This document shows, in pieces, positions 39,771-48,921 of a stretch of 64,000 nt of DNA. The DNA is from Spirosoma foliorum (lineage in GTDB: Bacteria > Bacteroidota > Bacteroidia > Cytophagales > Spirosomataceae): the NCBI RefSeq assembly GCF_014117325.1, contig NZ_CP059732.1, positions 6,213,001 to 6,277,000 on the forward strand, written 5' to 3'. The stretch's first letter is position 1. The number at the start of each line of letters is the position of its first letter. The notes beneath the pieces are model-generated. The model did no database searches. It saw only the letters and a program-made list of their open reading frames with translations, and had not been told where the DNA came from. The position numbers were made by a program, and so were the translations under genes.

Positions 39771-39956
39771 TTATTTGTCTGTTTCAAAGCCCAGCGACTC
39801 TAGGTGTAGCAACAGCTCAACGAGACTCCCTGTCGATAGTCCCTCGGCCGAAAATTGCCAATTCGTCTTCGGATTCTTTTCCGAATCTTCAGCGAGTTGT
39901 GTTGATAGCAACTGGTGCTCATCGGTCTGAATTGAAATAATAACGCTAGTCGTCAT
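39771..39956 (-). CDS. Very small protein of unknown function
   Basis: This 61-residue ORF (start MTTSVIISIQTDEHQL) begins 14 nt after the stop of the TolC-type gene on the same strand, so it is likely co-transcribed. It is acidic, lacks a signal peptide or membrane helix, and ends GSLVELLLHLESLGFETDK. No family recognised. The opposite-strand ORF covering the same bases looks like a shadow. Confidence 0.5.
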   Translation of the reverse strand: MTTSVIISIQTDEHQLLSTQLAEDSEKNPKTNWQFSAEGLSTGSLVELLLHLESLGFETDK

Positions 39957-39970
39957 AATATTGGTACTAT

Positions 39971-41293
39971 TTATAGCAAGGGTTCACCCAGCAACCGTTT
40001 TAGCTCTAATCGGTTCAATAACAATTGATAGCGAAAATTCAGGCGAACCAACTCAGCTTCTTCAACGCTGGTTTGGGCACTTTGTAATTCGGCAGTGGTG
40101 ATGAGGCCATTCCGAAAGCGGACATTGGCCATCGCGAGCGCTTCACGAGCCTGCAACACTTGTGTATCCAGATTAGCTAGCCGGGCCTGATTACTACGGC
40201 TGTCTGCCTGAAGCTGCGTCAGTCGTTGGTGTAGTTGGGCCTGAACCTCATCGACAGCGTATTGACTAGCCTTCACATTTAATTCGGCCACCCGATTTTT
40301 TAGTGTGTACTGGTTTCCGGCATAAATCGGAACCGTTGCATTGAGGCTCACCGCCAGATTCGGTCTTAGCTGATCAACTGCAGGCGCATATCCATTTCTT
40401 ATTCCCGCCAAACTACTGATTGTCAACATTAAGCCACTTGACCGTTGACTGACAAGGGCGTCGGTTTCAGCAACTTTTACCCGGCCCTGAGCCAGTAACA
40501 TGTCTTTATTGGCCAGCTTCGCCCGTTTTATTTGTCCCTCAACATCGATTCCTTGTTCCAGCGCGGTTTGACTCTGATCGAGTAACTGCTGAATTGGCTG
40601 AGTCGTTATCCGGCAAGCGCTTCCGGTCAAATAGGTTAGGGCGGCTAGCTGTCGGTCGAGTTGGTTTTGCAGTTCAACTTTCCGATTGACAGCGATTTTC
40701 ATCCGAACCTGCTGCGAAAACACGTCGTACTGAAGCGCATCGCCATTTTGCAGACGCGTGGACAGCACTTTCACTGTTGCGCCAGCCGTTTTAATCACCG
40801 AATCCTGAACAGCGATTCCCTGTTGCAGAAACCCGATTCCATAGTAAACAGCGGCTACCTGATAAGCCAGTGTTTGTTGTGCTAGCTCATAATTGTGCTG
40901 TAAAATCTGCGCATTATCGCTGGCAAGCCGAATAAGCGCTTCGGTTCTTTCAAAATCGCAAATTGGTTGATTAACCGATACGTACCCATTCACCGATTGA
41001 GTCGGTGCAAATTTCAGCGGAATCTCCCTGCCATTCAACGGCGGGGTTATACCCGATACGGGCGTGACATAGGTATACGAACCTGTCAGCTGCACATTGG
41101 GGCGTTTAGCTGATTGGGCTATTTCTACGCGTACATCACCCGCCTGGAGCTGGAGTTGTTGTTGCTTAAGTTGGGGATAATTGGCGTTGGCCTGTTGAAT
41201 GAACGAGCGTAACTCGTCGGGCATTGGCAGCTGTTGGGCTTGCAACAGACTGGTTGCTTTCCAGGCTATGGAAAGCATGAAGACAAGCTTCAT
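39971..41293 (-). CDS. TolC-family outer-membrane efflux protein
   Basis: From the ATG at 41293 (MKLVFMLSIAWKATSLLQA, signal peptide) the protein is about 440 residues; an ATG at 41302 is also possible. It has long coiled-coil helices with the duplicated TolC-type pattern (e.g. QLQAGDVRVEIAQSAKRPNVQLTGSYTYVTP early, LNVSLNATVPIYAGNQYTLKNRVAELNV in the second half). It is the outer-membrane channel of a tripartite export system. No membrane fusion protein or inner-membrane pump is adjacent, so partners lie elsewhere or it works with a type I system. A palindrome lies just upstream of the start, and a MarR gene lies upstream on the same strand, so drug-responsive control is plausible. Confidence 0.85.
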   Translation of the reverse strand: MKLVFMLSIAWKATSLLQAQQLPMPDELRSFIQQANANYPQLKQQQLQLQAGDVRVEIAQSAKRPNVQLTGSYTYVTPVSGITPPLNGREIPLKFAPTQSVNGYVSVNQPICDFERTEALIRLASDNAQILQHNYELAQQTLAYQVAAVYYGIGFLQQGIAVQDSVIKTAGATVKVLSTRLQNGDALQYDVFSQQVRMKIAVNRKVELQNQLDRQLAALTYLTGSACRITTQPIQQLLDQSQTALEQGIDVEGQIKRAKLANKDMLLAQGRVKVAETDALVSQRSSGLMLTISSLAGIRNGYAPAVDQLRPNLAVSLNATVPIYAGNQYTLKNRVAELNVKASQYAVDEVQAQLHQRLTQLQADSRSNQARLANLDTQVLQAREALAMANVRFRNGLITTAELQSAQTSVEEAELVRLNFRYQLLLNRLELKRLLGEPLL

Positions 41294-41297
41294 GATT

Positions 41298-41340
41298 GGC
41301 AAAATTTACGTTTTGCCGTTTATGCAAGCCAACCGGTTGG
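41298..41340. promoter_or_regulatory. Two palindromes upstream of the TolC-type gene
   Basis: GGCAAAA-TTTACG-TTTTGCC (41298-41317) is a perfect 7-bp-arm inverted repeat ending 5 nt before the ATG at 41293. CCAACCGGTTGG (41329-41340) is a perfect 12-bp palindrome 11 nt further upstream. Both could be operators for the MarR-family protein at 41512. The first would also block the start codon if it forms a hairpin in the mRNA. Confidence 0.4.
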
Positions 41341-41511
41341 CGTGTCCATCGTCACGGCAGATAGACGTAGGATTGATTAAGCAGCCAACCAATCACTAAA
41401 GTGAAAGCAAAATTAATACGATTTTCAAATAAATGAATTACAAATAATAAATGTTTTTTTAATCTGCTCAAAAGCAATTGTTTTTACTCATAAACAGTTC
41501 TCTATTCCTGT

Positions 41512-42198
41512 TCAATTATTCTTACGAAGCAAGTCGGCAGTATGTGCGTTGTTAACAATAGTAAGTAATCGACGAAGCTCAGCACGTTCCGGCACACTCA
41601 ACGGTTCGTATACATCCGGCGCTAATTGCTCCATTCGCCCAGAAGCCGTTTTATATAGTTGTTCACCTTGCGAAGTAGCCTTTAGTCGGCGAGTCCGGCG
41701 ATCCAGCGCGTCAGGCGCTTCGTCAACTAAATTAGCCTGCGTCAACCGGCGGGTAATCTCCGTAATTGTGCTCATCTCCAGCAATGAAATAGCAGCAATA
41801 TCCGATTTGGTGGGAGTCTCGTTATTGACAATTATGGCCAGCACCACATAATCTCGCTGTGTACGAATAGGCTCTAAATCGGCCAGCAGTTGTTGTGCTC
41901 GCAACTGGGTAAAATAGTGAATCCGGTTGGCCAGTGGCACCAGTTGCGTAAGGGGCGACAAACGCCTAAAGTAAGCTGGTTCATGCGTGAGGTGTTCGTC
42001 GGCAGGCAGTTCTCTAGAATCTGTACGTCGATGCAGCCAGGCCGCAAAGCTGTTCAGCTGTGGCTTATCCGTTGCCTGTACATACGCTTCCAGTTGAGGC
42101 AGTAATTCCTGAAGTAAGGCTATGAGTTGGTGCATTCCCAAAATGGACGAAAATAATTCTTGTGGAGGGCAAGAATAGGTGGCTATCTTTTGAGACAA
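41512..42198 (-). CDS. MarR-family transcriptional regulator
   Basis: The 228-residue protein has the winged-helix core at about 110-185: RDYVVLAIIVNNETPTKSDIAAISLLEMSTITEITRRLTQANLVDEAPDALDRRTRRLKAT, with wing residues DRRTRRL. MarR proteins are dimeric repressors released by small phenolic or other ligands. The N-terminal 100 residues are longer than usual, so the start could instead be the internal Met at 42135. The start at 42198 lies only 2 nt after the stop of the last exopolysaccharide gene, so the regulator may be part of that operon. Downstream, the TolC-type gene is the likely target. Confidence 0.8.
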   Translation of the reverse strand: MSQKIATYSCPPQELFSSILGMHQLIALLQELLPQLEAYVQATDKPQLNSFAAWLHRRTDSRELPADEHLTHEPAYFRRLSPLTQLVPLANRIHYFTQLRAQQLLADLEPIRTQRDYVVLAIIVNNETPTKSDIAAISLLEMSTITEITRRLTQANLVDEAPDALDRRTRRLKATSQGEQLYKTASGRMEQLAPDVYEPLSVPERAELRRLLTIVNNAHTADLLRKNN

Positions 42199-42200
42199 AT

Positions 42201-43406
42201 TTACGGGTAATTCGTACGAGCTGTCTCTCGCTGCACTTGCAGGATTTGCTGCGCCATAGCGGTACTGATCGTTTGCCGTTGAAATCGCTGCTTAAATGCC
42301 GTTCTGACTTGTGTATGATAAGGCGTTTCGCGCAACTGTCGGATCAAACTTTCGGCATCTCCCGGATTAAATAGAATAGTGTTGGGTAGGTATTCGCGTA
42401 CAAATGAAGCGGCATAACCAGCAACTCCGGCAATAATGGGTTTATCGGTTGCACCATATTCGAACAACTTAGAAGGCAATACGCGCTTACAGGCATCGAT
42501 ATCACTCAGGTGTACGAACAAATAATCGGCGTTCTGATACTCAACCAGTAAGTCTCGTCGGTTAACGGGCAGACGCAGTTCAACGTTTGTTATGTCACTG
42601 ACGCTCAGCGCATCGATCAGTTTTTGTCGAGCCCCACCATCTCCGATGATCACGAAGCGGTAGGCGTCGACTAACTGTTGGGCTACTTTTGGAATTAGTT
42701 GATGTAAACCCTGCCCTTCGCCAATATTACCCGCATACAGGATGGTTTTAGGAGATGGGGTCTTCCCTGTACGGCTGGCTGGAATAGTCAGAAAAGCTGT
42801 ATCGATCGCATTCGTAAAGTAGCTGTAGGTGGCCTGCTGGAATGATTTAAAATAAGACCGGAACCCTTCCGACACCAGATTGATATGACTGGCATAGCCA
42901 AACGTATACCGTTCAACAGCACTCAATAAAGGATTCAATAACACCCGAAGGAGAGGGAATTTGATGACATCCAGAATGGCCTCACGAAATAGATCGCGGA
43001 TATCTAAAAACAGCGGAGAAGCCCGTTTTCTGGCTAGTCTCGCCCCCAGAAAAGCCGTAAACAAACGCGACGAGGACGCTACGACCAAGTCATATTCATA
43101 CGTTCTAACCAGTTGAAAGGCCTGAAAGTAATAGACCCAAAATGAGCGGATCTGCCCCAGAAACCCGCTTTTGTGCGCGGGCACCTTAATGCGATGAATC
43201 GAGATCGGGCAGCCGCCGTTGTACCAATCCTCCCGTTCAACAGCAGCTGGTTTATACGAGTCATAGCGGTTCGGCTGCGTTGTGATCACATAAATGGAGT
43301 CATTGGCGGTTAGTTGACAAGACAATTCATTCACCAGCGACGTATTCCGAAAGGCTCCGGGACCGATGTCAGGCTCGAAATAAAAGGTAAGATAAAGTAC
43401 GTTCAT
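42201..43406 (-). CDS. GT4 glycosyltransferase, WbuB-like
   Basis: The 401-residue protein is a GT-B fold retaining transferase: an N-terminal LYLTFYFEPDIGPGAFRNTSL and a C-terminal donor half (ILYAGNIGEGQGLHQLIPKVAQQL..FVIIGDGGARQKL, FVHLSDIDACKRVLPSKLFEYGATDKPIIAGVAG). The latter carries the acidic site (LFEY with the E-x7-E-type motif). It resembles WbuB-like transferases that add N-acetyl-fucosamine-type sugars to lipid-linked oligosaccharides. It is the last exopolysaccharide gene and overlaps the one before by 4 nt. Sugar specificity cannot be read from sequence alone. Confidence 0.85.
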   Translation of the reverse strand: MNVLYLTFYFEPDIGPGAFRNTSLVNELSCQLTANDSIYVITTQPNRYDSYKPAAVEREDWYNGGCPISIHRIKVPAHKSGFLGQIRSFWVYYFQAFQLVRTYEYDLVVASSSRLFTAFLGARLARKRASPLFLDIRDLFREAILDVIKFPLLRVLLNPLLSAVERYTFGYASHINLVSEGFRSYFKSFQQATYSYFTNAIDTAFLTIPASRTGKTPSPKTILYAGNIGEGQGLHQLIPKVAQQLVDAYRFVIIGDGGARQKLIDALSVSDITNVELRLPVNRRDLLVEYQNADYLFVHLSDIDACKRVLPSKLFEYGATDKPIIAGVAGYAASFVREYLPNTILFNPGDAESLIRQLRETPYHTQVRTAFKQRFQRQTISTAMAQQILQVQRETARTNYP

Positions 43407-44992
43407 TCCAGAAACAGGAGGGTCGTTTCAAGGCTGCTTGTAAATGTCACGACAAGACATTGACTCGCTCGGAGGCTATTAAACCCTTCGGCCATTGTGG
43501 AGCTTATGACGCAAAAGACAGGTTTAGTCTCCGAATGAAATGACATTTTTAGGGAGCCAGCTCGCACGGAATCTCCGACAATTTCTACTGGAACAGTTGG
43601 ATGAAAATAAAATCGAGCGATTCCCGATGGTGTAGTTTTTAGTTTAGCCTGGGTCGGCAACAACCGATCGGTTATCCGTAGTCTATCAAGCTCTACAAAC
43701 CAGCTTCGCTCGTGAATAACACCCCATTGACGATATCCGTCATGACGAGCGGTCAACTGATGCTGGCTATCCATTAACACTGTTGCTTTTGCCCTACGCC
43801 CAACCCGAAAATTGGCCCACACTTCGGATGAGTTAGCATTATGAAGCGTGACCGTATTATGCGCAGCTGTACTCCGTTCCCACGCCCGACGAGCACCTAC
43901 CTGATAAGTAGAAACACAGTTATCCACAATTACCGGATAGTTATCCACATATAGCACAAACGAAAGCGTATCAGCGTGTGCATGACCGGGTTGGTGGTCG
44001 GGACCAATCGGTCCAACATCGGCCAATAGTTCATAACGTTCTTGCCGGACCATGCGGTAACCGCTTTCCTGTAAACGGACAGAGTCAGGTGGCTGTTGAG
44101 TCAATACCGCCCTGGCTTTCTGTCGAAGTTTAGCCGTTGTCGGGGCAATCCCCCAAGTGGCATCGTTAACCATCGGAACATCGCCATTTCGGAAGGAAAT
44201 AGCGTTCAGCCAGCCAAGCATTTGGGTGGCCTTATCTGTTAAAAAGAGAATAAGGCCACTGTCTTTCTGCCAGGATTCCGATTGCAGGATCAGTAAACAA
44301 TCCAGCAGCTTATCAAGGAGTAGTTGATGATACATCGGGCTACGTTCATCGTGCCCGCCATCGGCCAAGATTTGGCTTGCCAGTTGCTGCCGAAGCAGTC
44401 GATCTGCTTTGTTGAACCAATGCGCTTGCCGAAAGTAGACTGCCCCCACCAATAGCGCAAAGGCATTTTCGAGCAAATGATTACCGGCTAAGTGATATTC
44501 TAAACGCCGACGTAGCAAGTGAGCCTGCGCAACTAAATGCCGCTCAATAACAGCATCCCGAACTCGATGCCGACTCAAAAACTGTATCCAGTTTATAATT
44601 CTCAACGAAGTTGGATAGGACTCTAATCCATCTCGTAACGACTCTGTTTGAGCAATAAACTGATGAATTAACGCCAAACCAACCTCAAGCTCTAACGCTG
44701 GCTGATTCAGGAAATCGAAGTAATTCAGGTTATACGTCCAAAGCTTGCCAAACCGATCGTAGTTCCAATCCACATCAGTTGCAAATTGAACCGACTGATT
44801 TAAAAAGGTGAATACGTCATTCTGCCAACTAATAGGCTTATCCGCTGGTGATGAAGTTAGAAAATGACCTTGCGAACTCGTTTTGGTCAGCCTTAGTTTT
44901 GGTCGCCTACGTAGCCTAAAGAGAATTTGATAAACAATCTGCCGTAGCGTTAAATGGCGCACGGTTTGCCAAAGAAGCCCTACGTTCTTCAT
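43403..44992 (-). CDS. Heparinase II/III-family protein in biosynthesis operon
   Basis: From the ATG at 44992 (overlapping the previous gene by 4 nt) the protein is 529 residues. The N-terminal alpha/alpha-toroid domain (about 60-330) and C-terminal beta-sandwich follow the heparinase II/III layout. Key motif GPDHQPGHAHADTLSFVLYVDNYPVIVDNCVSTY (about 335-370) carries the His/Tyr-type catalytic region; AAHNTVTLHNANSSEVWANF follows. These enzymes cut acidic polysaccharides by beta-elimination. There is no signal peptide, so it sits in the cytoplasm or is exported with help. In such an operon it may trim or modify the polymer. Confidence 0.82.
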   Translation of the reverse strand: MKNVGLLWQTVRHLTLRQIVYQILFRLRRRPKLRLTKTSSQGHFLTSSPADKPISWQNDVFTFLNQSVQFATDVDWNYDRFGKLWTYNLNYFDFLNQPALELEVGLALIHQFIAQTESLRDGLESYPTSLRIINWIQFLSRHRVRDAVIERHLVAQAHLLRRRLEYHLAGNHLLENAFALLVGAVYFRQAHWFNKADRLLRQQLASQILADGGHDERSPMYHQLLLDKLLDCLLILQSESWQKDSGLILFLTDKATQMLGWLNAISFRNGDVPMVNDATWGIAPTTAKLRQKARAVLTQQPPDSVRLQESGYRMVRQERYELLADVGPIGPDHQPGHAHADTLSFVLYVDNYPVIVDNCVSTYQVGARRAWERSTAAHNTVTLHNANSSEVWANFRVGRRAKATVLMDSQHQLTARHDGYRQWGVIHERSWFVELDRLRITDRLLPTQAKLKTTPSGIARFYFHPTVPVEIVGDSVRAGSLKMSFHSETKPVFCVISSTMAEGFNSLRASQCLVVTFTSSLETTLLFLE

Positions 44993-47142
44993 ATAGGCGA
45001 CTTCTCTGGGCCCATGCCGATACCGGCTACATCGATCCACCGGTTTTCTCGCAGACTTTGCAAGGCACCCAATGTGGTTTGTGTCGCGTTTATACTATCC
45101 GCAAAGGGAATTGGGGCATCTCCGCCGGTTCGCATTCGTTTCACCAACTGTTTGGCCTGTTCTGCATGGCCTTTATCCTGTCGTCCAGACAAGCTCGAAA
45201 ACCGCTTGAAACCATAGCCTGTTAGTGTTCGAAAATTGTCCAAAACCAGCGTTCGCTCCAGCGCATACACTTCAACTCGTTCTTTCGGGTAGATTTTACT
45301 TCCATTGCTGAAATAATTAATGACGCCAGTCGATCCGTTTTCATACTGTACTAGCAGCGACGCCGAATCGCTCGTTTCGGTTGGCAATGGCCCCATGGCA
45401 TTCATACACACACGACGAACGGGACTTCCGGTCAGATAGGTAATCAGGTCGATAAAATGACTCACTTCGCCCAGAATACGCCCGCCCCCAATGGCTCGGT
45501 CATGCACCCATGAATTTGAGGGAATAGAGCCCGCGTTTATGGTCACTACCACATTCATGGGCAGTTCAGGAGCAGTAAGGAGCGCTTTCATCTTCTGGAC
45601 AAAAGGCGAAAATCGGCGGTTAAAGCCAACCATTACCATCCGGCCCGATACCTGTTGTGCATCAATAATCGAGCGGAGTTCATGCGCATAGATCGCCAGC
45701 GGTTTCTCTACAAACACATGTTTACCAGCCTGCAAGGCTTCAATGGTTAGGCGCGCATGGCTATCGTGCCGGGTGGTGATCATGCATATGTCAATGTCGG
45801 GGTCGTCCAGAATAAGTCGGTAATCAGTAGAACTTTGAGCAATGCCGTATTTTTTCGCGAGTCGCGTTGCATTCAGGCCGCCTGAGCTGGCAATCGTTTT
45901 GAGTGTAGCACCTGCCGACGTTAAAGCGGGCAATAATACAGAACTGGTGAAATTTCCGGCTCCAATAATGCCCATTGTCCCATGCCCCGTCTCAATCCGA
46001 TACCTGTTTAGCGGTAGTAGGGAACTTACGCTAATTTCATCCGCATACGTAAGTAGGGACGCAATTCGATGGGTTGACTTTATATCGTCATAAATTCGGC
46101 GATAGTCAGCTAACGGAATTTGCTCCGTGATAAGCGGCTTAACATCCAGCTGGCCTTTTTCCAGAAAATGCAGAATCGTCTGAAAGTTTCGATTTTCGGT
46201 CCATCGAACATAGGCCAATGGATAATCCTGCCCCCGCTGTTCGTATGCATCATCGTAGCGACCGGGGCCATACGAACACGATACCCGAAAACTTAACTCT
46301 TTCTGATAAAACTCGTCTCGGTTCAGGTTCAGCCCCACCGAGCCAATCAGCACAATTCGGCCTTGCTGACGACTCATGCGGGCGGCCTGCGAGATAAGCT
46401 TATCTGTTTTGGCCGAAGCCGTAATCACAACCCCATCTGCACCAACGCCATTTGTCAATGCCAACACTACGTTGACTATATCATTTTCAGTCGCTGAATT
46501 TAAAACCGTGCACCCTTGCTGTGCGGCTAGTTGGCATTTCAATTCGTCTATATCGACCCCAATTACACGGCAGCCATTCAAACGAAGCAGTTGAGCCGTT
46601 AACAAACCAATAAGTCCCAAGCCAATAACCACGATGGTTTCGTTAAGTGTCGGATTGAGCAATCGGATTCCCTGTAAGCCAATAGCTCCAACAATTGTAA
46701 ACGCAGCCTCGTCATCGCTAACAGCCTCGGGAACAGGGGCAACAAGATTTCGTGGAATACAAACGACTTCTGCATGAGGGCCATTCGAAACAACCCGGTC
46801 ACCGATGCGCAAATCGGTAACCCCCTCCCCTAACGCTATAACTTTCCCTACGTTACAATAACCCAATGGCAATGGCTGATCGAGCTTCCGTAGTACAGTC
46901 TCCAGCGTTGGCCAAAGCCCATCCGACTGAACTTTCTCCAGCACCTGTTTCACCCGCTCAGGCTGCTGTCGGGCTTTATCGAGCAAGCTGGCTCGCCCAA
47001 ACTCAACCAACATTCGCTCTGTGCCCAACGACACTAACGACCGCCGGGTTTGAATAAGCACCTGCCCCCGACGCACTTGTGGCGCGGGTACATTTTCGAG
47101 CACCGTTTCACCGGTTTTAAGATTTTGGATAAGTTGCTTCAT
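44989..47142 (-). CDS. Two-domain oxidoreductase: zinc-type dehydrogenase plus Gfo/Idh/MocA
   Basis: The 717-residue protein joins two NAD(P)-binding enzymes. Residues 1-375 are an MDR alcohol-dehydrogenase-like domain (GLGLIGLLTAQLLRLNGCRVIGVD as nucleotide site), and about 395-665 are a Gfo/Idh/MocA domain (GIIGAGNFTSSVLLPAL, EKPLAIYAHEL with the catalytic Lys, FNRRFSPFVQ). The fusion is frequent in Bacteroidota and proteobacterial polysaccharide operons, next to heparinase and wecB. A likely role is oxidation and reduction of a nucleotide sugar; the substrate is unknown. It overlaps wecB by 26 nt and the heparinase gene by 4. Confidence 0.85.
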   Translation of the reverse strand: MKQLIQNLKTGETVLENVPAPQVRRGQVLIQTRRSLVSLGTERMLVEFGRASLLDKARQQPERVKQVLEKVQSDGLWPTLETVLRKLDQPLPLGYCNVGKVIALGEGVTDLRIGDRVVSNGPHAEVVCIPRNLVAPVPEAVSDDEAAFTIVGAIGLQGIRLLNPTLNETIVVIGLGLIGLLTAQLLRLNGCRVIGVDIDELKCQLAAQQGCTVLNSATENDIVNVVLALTNGVGADGVVITASAKTDKLISQAARMSRQQGRIVLIGSVGLNLNRDEFYQKELSFRVSCSYGPGRYDDAYEQRGQDYPLAYVRWTENRNFQTILHFLEKGQLDVKPLITEQIPLADYRRIYDDIKSTHRIASLLTYADEISVSSLLPLNRYRIETGHGTMGIIGAGNFTSSVLLPALTSAGATLKTIASSGGLNATRLAKKYGIAQSSTDYRLILDDPDIDICMITTRHDSHARLTIEALQAGKHVFVEKPLAIYAHELRSIIDAQQVSGRMVMVGFNRRFSPFVQKMKALLTAPELPMNVVVTINAGSIPSNSWVHDRAIGGGRILGEVSHFIDLITYLTGSPVRRVCMNAMGPLPTETSDSASLLVQYENGSTGVINYFSNGSKIYPKERVEVYALERTLVLDNFRTLTGYGFKRFSSLSGRQDKGHAEQAKQLVKRMRTGGDAPIPFADSINATQTTLGALQSLRENRWIDVAGIGMGPEKSPI

Positions 47143-48223
47143 ACATTATTTTCGCGATACGTCTGGCTGCCTGGCCATCCCACAAGGGTGGGATTTGACC
47201 CGTTTTAAGTTGCCCCGAAAGAATGTCAATTACGCACTGTCTGGCTGTTTCAGGCTTCAAATCGGCAATAAGTTGATTGGTGCCCAGCGCTACCGTCACG
47301 GGCCGTTCCGTTGATTCGCGAAACGTCAGACATGGGACCTGCAGATAGGTCGTTTCTTCCTGAATACCGCCCGAATCTGTAATGACGACGGCAGCCTGTC
47401 GCATCAGATTCAGAAACTCCAGATACCCCTGTGGCTCCAGAATTTGAACATTTGGAATAGCCTCTAGCTTCGTATATAGCCCAAATCTCGCCAGATTGGC
47501 GCGCGTACGCGGGTGCATCGGGAACAACATACGCCTGAGGTTTGCCACATTTTCGATAAGCATCAAAAGCGTACGCAACCCGTTTTCCGTATCGACGTTA
47601 GAGGGCCGATGCAAGGTTATTAACCCATACGATCCAGCGCCTAAACCTAATTCGGCAAGCGTGTTCAACTTACGCGAGCTGGGCAGATACTCCACCAGCG
47701 AATCAATCATCACATTACCGACGAAGTGAATTTTTTCAGCCGAGATGCCTTCACGCTGTAGGTTTTCTACCCCAGCCTGCTCTGTCACAAACAGGAGATC
47801 AGCCAGCGCGTCCGTTACTAGTCGGTTGCGTTCTTCGGGCATCTGTCTATCACCCGACCGTAATCCTGCTTCAACGTGGGTCACACGAATCCCATGCTGG
47901 ACTGCCGCCAGTGTACAGGCCAGTGTGCTTGTTACATCGCCAACAACCAGCACCCAGTCGGGTCTTTCTATAGTGAGTACCTTCTCAAATTTGTGTAGAA
48001 TATCGGCGGTTTGCTGGGTCGTGGTTCCGGCTTGCACACCGAGATAATAGTCCGGTTTTGGTAAATCTAGTTGCGTAAAAAAGATATCGCTCATTACGGT
48101 ATCGTAATGCTGCCCCGTATGCACGATTTTCGATTGGATACCAGGGTAAGCCAGAAAAGCCCGTTGTAACGGAGCAATCTTGATAAAATTAGGCCGGGCA
48201 CCTACAATGCAGAGGATCTTCAT
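47117..48223 (-). CDS. wecB: UDP-N-acetylglucosamine 2-epimerase
   Basis: The enzyme interconverts UDP-GlcNAc and UDP-ManNAc. The 368-residue protein starts MKILCIVGARPNFIKIAPL and has IVHTGQHYDTVMSDIFF, VVGDVTSTLACTLAA, THVEAGLRSGDRQMPEERNR, LITLHRPSNVD, and ITDSGGIQEETTYL, all hallmarks of the non-hydrolysing family with the catalytic acidic and His residues in place. With the UDP-sugar dehydrogenase at 53497 it can supply UDP-ManNAcA or a related uronate. It is in the centre of the exopolysaccharide operon, 3 nt after the methyltransferase gene. Confidence 0.93.
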   Translation of the reverse strand: MKILCIVGARPNFIKIAPLQRAFLAYPGIQSKIVHTGQHYDTVMSDIFFTQLDLPKPDYYLGVQAGTTTQQTADILHKFEKVLTIERPDWVLVVGDVTSTLACTLAAVQHGIRVTHVEAGLRSGDRQMPEERNRLVTDALADLLFVTEQAGVENLQREGISAEKIHFVGNVMIDSLVEYLPSSRKLNTLAELGLGAGSYGLITLHRPSNVDTENGLRTLLMLIENVANLRRMLFPMHPRTRANLARFGLYTKLEAIPNVQILEPQGYLEFLNLMRQAAVVITDSGGIQEETTYLQVPCLTFRESTERPVTVALGTNQLIADLKPETARQCVIDILSGQLKTGQIPPLWDGQAARRIAKIMYEATYPKS

Positions 48224-48226
48224 TGA

Positions 48227-48919
48227 CTACGAGTCTGTTCGTTTTCGATAGACACCAACTAGCAAATTATTGACATACTGTTCCGCGAAAAAAGGCTTTA
48301 GTATGCTCGAAATGGGATCGTAACTTGAAAAGTAAACCGTTTCAAGTGGCTCGAACCCTAGTTGAGTCAGCCGTTTATTAAACTTAAGTTTAGTCGATGT
48401 ATGACGGATGAAGGCGAAATAAGTCGGCCGTTTTGTTAGCCAGAATATAACTCGTTCAATAGCCCGATAAACGCTTATACGGTTAGGAATCGAGACAATG
48501 AACAGGCCATTCGGTTTCAGAAGAACGTTGGCCTGTTGAAGCATTTCCGTTATATCATCCAGGTATTCAAGCACGCTCGACATCAGGAGAACATCCTGTG
48601 GCACATACTGCATTGGATTGGGCAATGGTAACGACTGCACCAAATAGCGCACGTTACCCGCCATCCTCTTCTGTTTTCCGAGGGCAATCATCGCTTCCGA
48701 ACCATCTATTCCTGTCACAACGCAGCCTTGGCCAGCGAGATAATCACTAAAAACACCCGATCCACAGCCAATGTCCATAACGTGATCGGTTGGTTTTATG
48801 TAGCGGTCAAATAATCGTATCCAGACGTTAAAGCGCTCCTGAAATGCCTTCGACGTTTCATATCGATCATTGAACGCCGAAGCGATGACATCATGAAAAT
48901 CAACGACATTATTTTCCAT
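48227..48919 (-). CDS. Class I SAM-dependent methyltransferase
   Basis: This 230-residue protein has the SAM-binding motif VMDIGCGSGVFSDYLAGQGCVVTGIDGSEAMI at about 44-75 and the post-I motif VLLMSSVLEYLDD, followed by LLKPNGLFIVSIPN. It is likely to methylate a sugar in the polysaccharide (O-methylation) or a lipid-linked intermediate. It lies 3 nt after the preceding glycosyltransferase gene. The exact acceptor cannot be deduced. Confidence 0.85.
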   Translation of the reverse strand: MENNVVDFHDVIASAFNDRYETSKAFQERFNVWIRLFDRYIKPTDHVMDIGCGSGVFSDYLAGQGCVVTGIDGSEAMIALGKQKRMAGNVRYLVQSLPLPNPMQYVPQDVLLMSSVLEYLDDITEMLQQANVLLKPNGLFIVSIPNRISVYRAIERVIFWLTKRPTYFAFIRHTSTKLKFNKRLTQLGFEPLETVYFSSYDPISSILKPFFAEQYVNNLLVGVYRKRTDS

Positions 48920-48921
48920 CG

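Noticed and set aside
39749..39940. Plus-strand ORF opposite the 61-residue gene
   Set aside because: Starts inside a terminator (39721-39750) and has no clear upstream signal; the minus-strand ORF fits the operon better.
43403..44992. Alginate or heparin degradation locus
   Set aside because: Every neighbour is biosynthetic, no signal peptide or transporter accompanies it.
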